Assembly: GCA_937959275.1 (NCBI GenBank)
Contig: CALGLU010000013.1
Coordinates: forward strand, 1 to 64,000
Length of the DNA stretch: 64,000 nucleotides
Direction: 5' to 3'
From: an uncultured Saprospiraceae bacterium
GTDB taxonomy: Bacteria > Bacteroidota > Bacteroidia > Chitinophagales > Saprospiraceae
Positions 60,176 to 64,000 of this stretch are shown here, piece after piece. The first letter of the stretch is position 1, and each line of letters starts with the position of its first letter. A model generated the notes under the pieces. The model was given only the letters and a program-made list of their open reading frames with translations. It was not told where the DNA came from and did not search any database. Both the position numbers and the translations under genes were made by a program.

Positions 60176-62374
60176 TTGACACTTAAAGAGGCTCGTGTAT
60201 TTTTTAGATCAGTCTGTCTATTGATCAGTTTTATCTCATTTTGCTCATTTGATTTAGAAGATGTAAGCCAGGAATGCATTGAATGGAGGGAAATTATTGA
60301 TTCTTCAAACAATGTTGTCGTTATTGAAAATAGGACCAGAGAATATTTGCCAATTATAAGCGGAGCATGTCAAGCGGAACTTCTTAATACATTAGGTAAT
60401 TTTTACTTAATGAAAAATAATCAAGATTCATCATTTTACTACTACAATAAAGGAATTGATTTAGCTGACTCATTACAGGCTTGGGAACAATTGGTTACGG
60501 GACTAAATGGCAGAGCAAAATGTCAGTCACGGTTTGGTTTTAAAGATGAAGCTAAGGCAACATTTGCTGAGGTTAAAACTATACTTGATCAGGGTCATGC
60601 TCAAGCAAGTTGGGGTTCCTATTATAGGGATATGTCCCTTTTTTATAACGAAAGCTTTGATTATTATTCAGCTATTTTATATGCAGACTCTGCATTGGTC
60701 CATGTGAAAAATGATGCTAAAGAAACCGCCCTACAACATCATAATAAAGGGGTGTATTATATTAATTTAGGAGATTATCATAAAGCTATTTCACAAATTA
60801 TATCTGCTATAGAAGTCAGCCAAAACTTACCTAACGGCAACTTAAGCCCTATGTACTATACTTTAGGTTATACATATTTTGAGACCGAACAATATGAGGC
60901 TTCAAAAAAGGCATTTGAAAAATCATTGTCTTTAGCCCAAAAAGACAATTATCTCGAACTAGCACTTATGGTAGCATTAAAGCAAGCAAACCTCTATAAG
61001 GTAATGGGGGAAAAAGAAAAAGCCCTTGAAGCTTCAAATTATGCTTTAGAATTGATCAAACAATCAGTAAATCAACATGAAATAGCAAAGACGTATTTAG
61101 TTCGTGGAATGATGATGGAAGAGCTTTTAGAAAACGATGATCAGGCTTTATTTTTTTATAAAAAGTCTTATGACTTAGCTAAGCAGTTAACTTCGAAGTC
61201 GCGCCACTCTCCTACACAACAGTTAGCAAAGTTTTATATTAAAAAATATCAATTGGCTGATGCAAAGATCATACTGGATGAATTGATTGAACTAACGAAT
61301 CAATTTGATCAACCTGAATTAAAGTCAAGTACACAAAAAATACTGAGCGAGTATTATGAAAAATTAGGACAACCACAAAAAGCTTTGAAGCACTACAAGG
61401 CTTTTCATACTCTAAATGATTCTATAAATAATAAGGAAGTGCGAAAGCAAACAACTTATTTTGAAAGACAGTTTGATACCAAACAAAAAGAAATAGATAT
61501 ACTACAGCTAAACGAAGCAAACCGAAAACATAAACAGGAAACTGTTGAAGCCAAGTCACTTCAACGAAAATATCTTTTAAGTGCTTTGTGTCTTGGAGCT
61601 TTATTTATACTTGGGCTATACGGCTCGTTTGTATTGAACAAACAGAAAAAATCGCTTAAAAAAGCACATGAAAAATTATCGGAATCTAATAAAATTAAAA
61701 ATCGTCTGTTTTCAATTATCGCACATGATGTAAGAGGACTGATTGTACCGTTTCAACGTACAGGAAAGATACTTGGGTATCATATTGATAAAGGTAACTC
61801 GGATAGAGTTAAACAAATATCAAATGAACTTGAAAATAACGCGAACCAATTGTCCGATATGTTTGACAACCTATTAAAGTGGTCGATTGATCAAATGGAG
61901 GGCTATGAAACTAAGGTAGAAGAGATGAGAGTAAAGGAAGAACTAGAATCAATAGTTTCTACTTTTCAGGAAATTGCCCATTATAAATCTACTGAAATCC
62001 AATTGTTAGGTAACTTAAATGATACTATATTAATTGATAAGAACGCCTTTCACATAATTTTGAGAAATTTGATTGGAAATGCACTTAAGTATACGGAAGA
62101 TGGGATTGTAAAAATTGATTGGAAAAAAACACCAGAATTATTAGAATTACAAGTTATTGATTCGGGAACAGGCATTGATGAAAAACAAATTGAGAAATTA
62201 TTTAAATTAGGAAATAAAGTACAAAAATTAGGTACAAAGGGAGAGAAAGGTACAGGCTTAGGACTACATTTAGTACATCAGTTTATTGATAAATTAAGTG
62301 GACAAATTTCCGTACAATCAGAATTGAATAAAGGGACTACATTTTCTTTAAAATTCCCTTCTTATGCAGCTTAA
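60176..62374 (+). CDS. TPR-containing sensor histidine kinase
   Basis: The 732-residue kinase starts at TTG 60176; no in-frame ATG precedes the hydrophobic signal (about 10-23). About eight tetratricopeptide repeats follow (about 50-400: for example ALQHHNKGVYYINLGDYHKAIS), then a coiled segment and one membrane helix (466-486). The kinase core has H-box AHDVRG with His517, N-box LIGNALKYT with Asn635, G1 VIDSGTGI and G2 GTGLGL (692-697). The layout, TPR outside and kinase inside, is typical of Bacteroidota sensors. It pairs with the LytTR regulator 31 bases downstream. Its 5' part is duplicated at 58239-58513. Confidence 0.88.
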   Translation: MTLKEARVFFRSVCLLISFISFCSFDLEDVSQECIEWREIIDSSNNVVVIENRTREYLPIISGACQAELLNTLGNFYLMKNNQDSSFYYYNKGIDLADSLQAWEQLVTGLNGRAKCQSRFGFKDEAKATFAEVKTILDQGHAQASWGSYYRDMSLFYNESFDYYSAILYADSALVHVKNDAKETALQHHNKGVYYINLGDYHKAISQIISAIEVSQNLPNGNLSPMYYTLGYTYFETEQYEASKKAFEKSLSLAQKDNYLELALMVALKQANLYKVMGEKEKALEASNYALELIKQSVNQHEIAKTYLVRGMMMEELLENDDQALFFYKKSYDLAKQLTSKSRHSPTQQLAKFYIKKYQLADAKIILDELIELTNQFDQPELKSSTQKILSEYYEKLGQPQKALKHYKAFHTLNDSINNKEVRKQTTYFERQFDTKQKEIDILQLNEANRKHKQETVEAKSLQRKYLLSALCLGALFILGLYGSFVLNKQKKSLKKAHEKLSESNKIKNRLFSIIAHDVRGLIVPFQRTGKILGYHIDKGNSDRVKQISNELENNANQLSDMFDNLLKWSIDQMEGYETKVEEMRVKEELESIVSTFQEIAHYKSTEIQLLGNLNDTILIDKNAFHIILRNLIGNALKYTEDGIVKIDWKKTPELLELQVIDSGTGIDEKQIEKLFKLGNKVQKLGTKGEKGTGLGLHLVHQFIDKLSGQISVQSELNKGTTFSLKFPSYAA

Positions 62375-62405
62375 ATTCAAGGAACCTTAAAAAGAGAATA
62401 AAATA

Positions 62406-63116
62406 ATGAACGTCTATGTGGTTGAAGATGATATTCTACATTTAGAAGATGTGATAATTTCATTAGAAAACTTAGGATATAACTGCGTAGGCCATTCAGA
62501 TGAGTCTTTAGATGCCATCCAACGAATCGAAAAAGTCAATCCTGATGTCATTTTAATAGATATACATTTACATGGAAAAGAGGCTGGGATCACCTTATCT
62601 CGTATGATAAAGTCAATGTTTCAATTACCTGTTATTTTTACAACTAGTGATAGATCTCAACACATGATTGAATCAGCAACTGATGTAGAACCTGTTGCCT
62701 ATCTTACAAAGCCAATTGATGATGGGGCTCTACATGCTGCATTGATGTTGGCGCAAAAGCAAAATGCAAGCGCTGCCACCATAAATTCTTTCAGCAGTAG
62801 TTTATATATCAAGCATAGAGAAAAATTAGTCAAGGTGTCGACGGCATCTATCGTCTATGTGTTTTCTGATACAAAAAACTATTGCAGCTTATTGACAAAA
62901 GATGGTAAGAAACTGACTTTTAGAAACTCCTTGCTTGGTTTTAAAAAGCTACTTGATCCTCATCACTTCGTACAGATTCATCGAGGATATTTAGTCAATT
63001 TGTCCTTCATCAACAGCTATTCAGAATCGGAAAATTCACTCGTTTTGCTTGAACAAACATTACCGGTTGGAAGTACTTTTAAAAAGGAACTTTTTAAGCA
63101 TTTGAAGATTATTTAA
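62406..63116 (+). CDS. LytTR-family response regulator
   Basis: The 236-residue protein has a receiver domain (1-120; acidic pocket Glu7-Asp8-Asp9, phospho-acceptor Asp52 in LIDIHLHG, switch Lys102 in YLTKPID) and a C-terminal LytTR DNA-binding domain (about 135-236: IKHREKLVKVSTASIVYVFSDTKNYC and HFVQIHRGYLVNLSFI). It starts 31 bases after the kinase stop, so the two form a two-component system. LytTR regulators bind direct repeats upstream of their targets, often for surface or quorum-type functions. Confidence 0.93.
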   Translation: MNVYVVEDDILHLEDVIISLENLGYNCVGHSDESLDAIQRIEKVNPDVILIDIHLHGKEAGITLSRMIKSMFQLPVIFTTSDRSQHMIESATDVEPVAYLTKPIDDGALHAALMLAQKQNASAATINSFSSSLYIKHREKLVKVSTASIVYVFSDTKNYCSLLTKDGKKLTFRNSLLGFKKLLDPHHFVQIHRGYLVNLSFINSYSESENSLVLLEQTLPVGSTFKKELFKHLKII

Positions 63117-63574
63117 AACCACTCTTTAATATATTTCTGAGGATTCACTAGCACTTTGAAACGCCTGCTGGAAAACTATTCTATGCACTTTAATTTAATT
63201 TAAAAAGTATAGTCTCTCTTTCCACGACTTCAGAATATTTTATGATTATTTTAATATTGTTCGTCCCGCTGAAAAGGTAGTTCGACTACAAGAATAACTA
63301 ATTCGGCCATAAAACGTCAATTCGCAATACACTATTGAGCTACATTTAAAAACCTCAGGAAATAATTGAATTGGCATTGGTCATATTTAAAAATTATAAA
63401 TGAACACTGTCATTAAATAAATGAATTAAAATTTTTGTGATACCAATTAGGACAGATGAGTCATTCAAAGGAGTGACTCATCTTATTGCCTTCTAGTCGT
63501 CATATGAATAACACGGATGAAATTATATACATAATTGAAATATTATTAATACGAATTAGGATAGAATATAAAAA
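63117..63574. other. Intergenic stretch with one hairpin
   Basis: AGATGAGTCA (63454-63463) pairs with TGACTCATCT (63474-63483), 10 bp with a 10-nt loop, followed by TATT. It is a probable weak terminator for the two-component operon, although 340 bases from its end. Nothing else is seen in the region. Confidence 0.5.
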
Positions 63575-64000
63575 ATGAATACGCTCACGTTAAAGATCAA
63601 ACCTAGCAAAGATACAGATGATCACCAAGTTAGAATTGTTGTTGATGGAGTAGACTATTTAGATAATTACTTGGGAATTGATCCCCCTCAGTTTTTCGAT
63701 CAAAAAAAATTATTTAAGAAGGGGAAACTCCTCATTGGTAGATGTGATTGTGGATTTGAAGGATGCCATGATATCTTTGTTGATGTAGAAATAAACGGGA
63801 ATAAAATTATTTGGAATGTAGATGACTCCACAAAATTTGAATTTAATAAAATTGAATACATGAAATATATATCAGAAAAGAAAAATGATAACTCTTGGGA
63901 AGATTTGTATAGAAGAGTTGAAAGACTCGTTTCAATTGAGCTTAAGAATACAAAGATTTACTCTGATTATATTTTTGAATGGGCTTCATGTCGAATTGAT
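63575..64000 (+). CDS. Unfinished gene at the right edge, unknown function
   Basis: An ATG frame of 142 codons runs open to the window end. It has no signal peptide, so it is probably cytoplasmic. The most distinctive part is a Cys motif RCDCGFEGCHDIFVD (about 57-71), which resembles a small metal-binding knuckle of the form CxCGxxGC with a following His/Asp. Similar CxCGxxGCxD patterns occur in Bacteroidota and Firmicutes proteins of unknown role. The codon pattern and a plausible start make it a real gene; its C terminus is missing. Confidence 0.65.
   Translation, partial: MNTLTLKIKPSKDTDDHQVRIVVDGVDYLDNYLGIDPPQFFDQKKLFKKGKLLIGRCDCGFEGCHDIFVDVEINGNKIIWNVDDSTKFEFNKIEYMKYISEKKNDNSWEDLYRRVERLVSIELKNTKIYSDYIFEWASCRID

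Noticed and set aside
1-64000. tRNA, rRNA, tmRNA, 4.5S RNA or known riboswitches
   Set aside because: I scanned the gaps for conserved tRNA T-loop words, rRNA cores and familiar riboswitch motifs and saw none, but a covariance search would be decisive.

Overview
The window comes from a low-GC member of the Bacteroidota, most likely a Saprospiria-type marine or sludge bacterium. The evidence is: type IX secretion (T9SS) C-terminal sorting domains on secreted proteins; many lipoproteins; Bacteroidota promoter words (TTTG - about 20 nt - TAnnTTTG); AraC-type regulators fused to membrane sensor modules; a TPR histidine kinase paired with a LytTR regulator; and large mosaic secreted proteins (CotH, lamin-tail, FAS1, HYR-like, dockerin/cohesin-like, 3-coathanger). 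No rRNA, tRNA, CRISPR array or prophage was seen. The only mobile DNA is the cut-off 3' end of an IS1595-type transposase at the left edge.

Layout. 1-8.1 kb: transposase tail, lipoproteins, a PadR regulator with its membrane partner, a possible micropeptide gene with its own promoter and terminator, a short T9SS-sorted protein, a membrane-bound AraC regulator, an alpha/beta hydrolase and a pterin synthase. 8.6-13.5 kb: a 1623-residue T9SS-exported protein. 14.1-20.8 kb: a complete deoxynucleoside catabolic (deo) operon: phosphopentomutase, pyrimidine-nucleoside phosphorylase, deoxyribose-phosphate aldolase, a double-domain ALDH16-like aldehyde dehydrogenase and purine-nucleoside phosphorylase. 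Together these take deoxynucleosides to glyceraldehyde-3-phosphate and, through acetaldehyde, to acetate. 21-25 kb: metG (minus strand) and a beta-lactamase-fold hydrolase, separated by an unusual double palindrome and a possible small RNA. 25.3-30.3 kb: a three-gene secreted cluster ending in a sulfatase. 30.6-37.4 kb: two regulators, a Gly/His micropeptide, a beta-helix lipoprotein, a triple-FAS1 protein and a Cys/Lys-rich secreted protein. 37.7-40 kb: a Gfo/Idh/MocA oxidoreductase with a TIM-barrel isomerase-like partner. 40.1-45 kb: a beta-helix protein, a NUDIX hydrolase, a neutral zinc metallopeptidase and a small secreted protein.

45.3-49.5 kb (minus strand) is an aromatic amino acid operon: pheA, aminotransferase, tyrA, DAHP synthase-chorismate mutase. 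Directly upstream lies what looks like a complete transcription attenuator: a consensus promoter, an almost leaderless 18-codon leader peptide (MKQYSFSNYFYFYYFSQE, half of it Phe or Tyr), an antiterminator arm overlapping its stop codon, and a strong intrinsic terminator just before pheA. I consider this the most interesting system in the window.

49.7-64 kb: a CotH/lamin-tail giant protein, a DUF4403-like protein with a SHOCT membrane protein, a DUF5060-type glycosidase-like lipoprotein, a small secreted protein with a seven-cysteine run encoded by a trinucleotide repeat, a pair of fused gene relics (58.2-58.7 kb), an M23 peptidase, the histidine kinase/LytTR pair, and an unfinished gene at the right edge.
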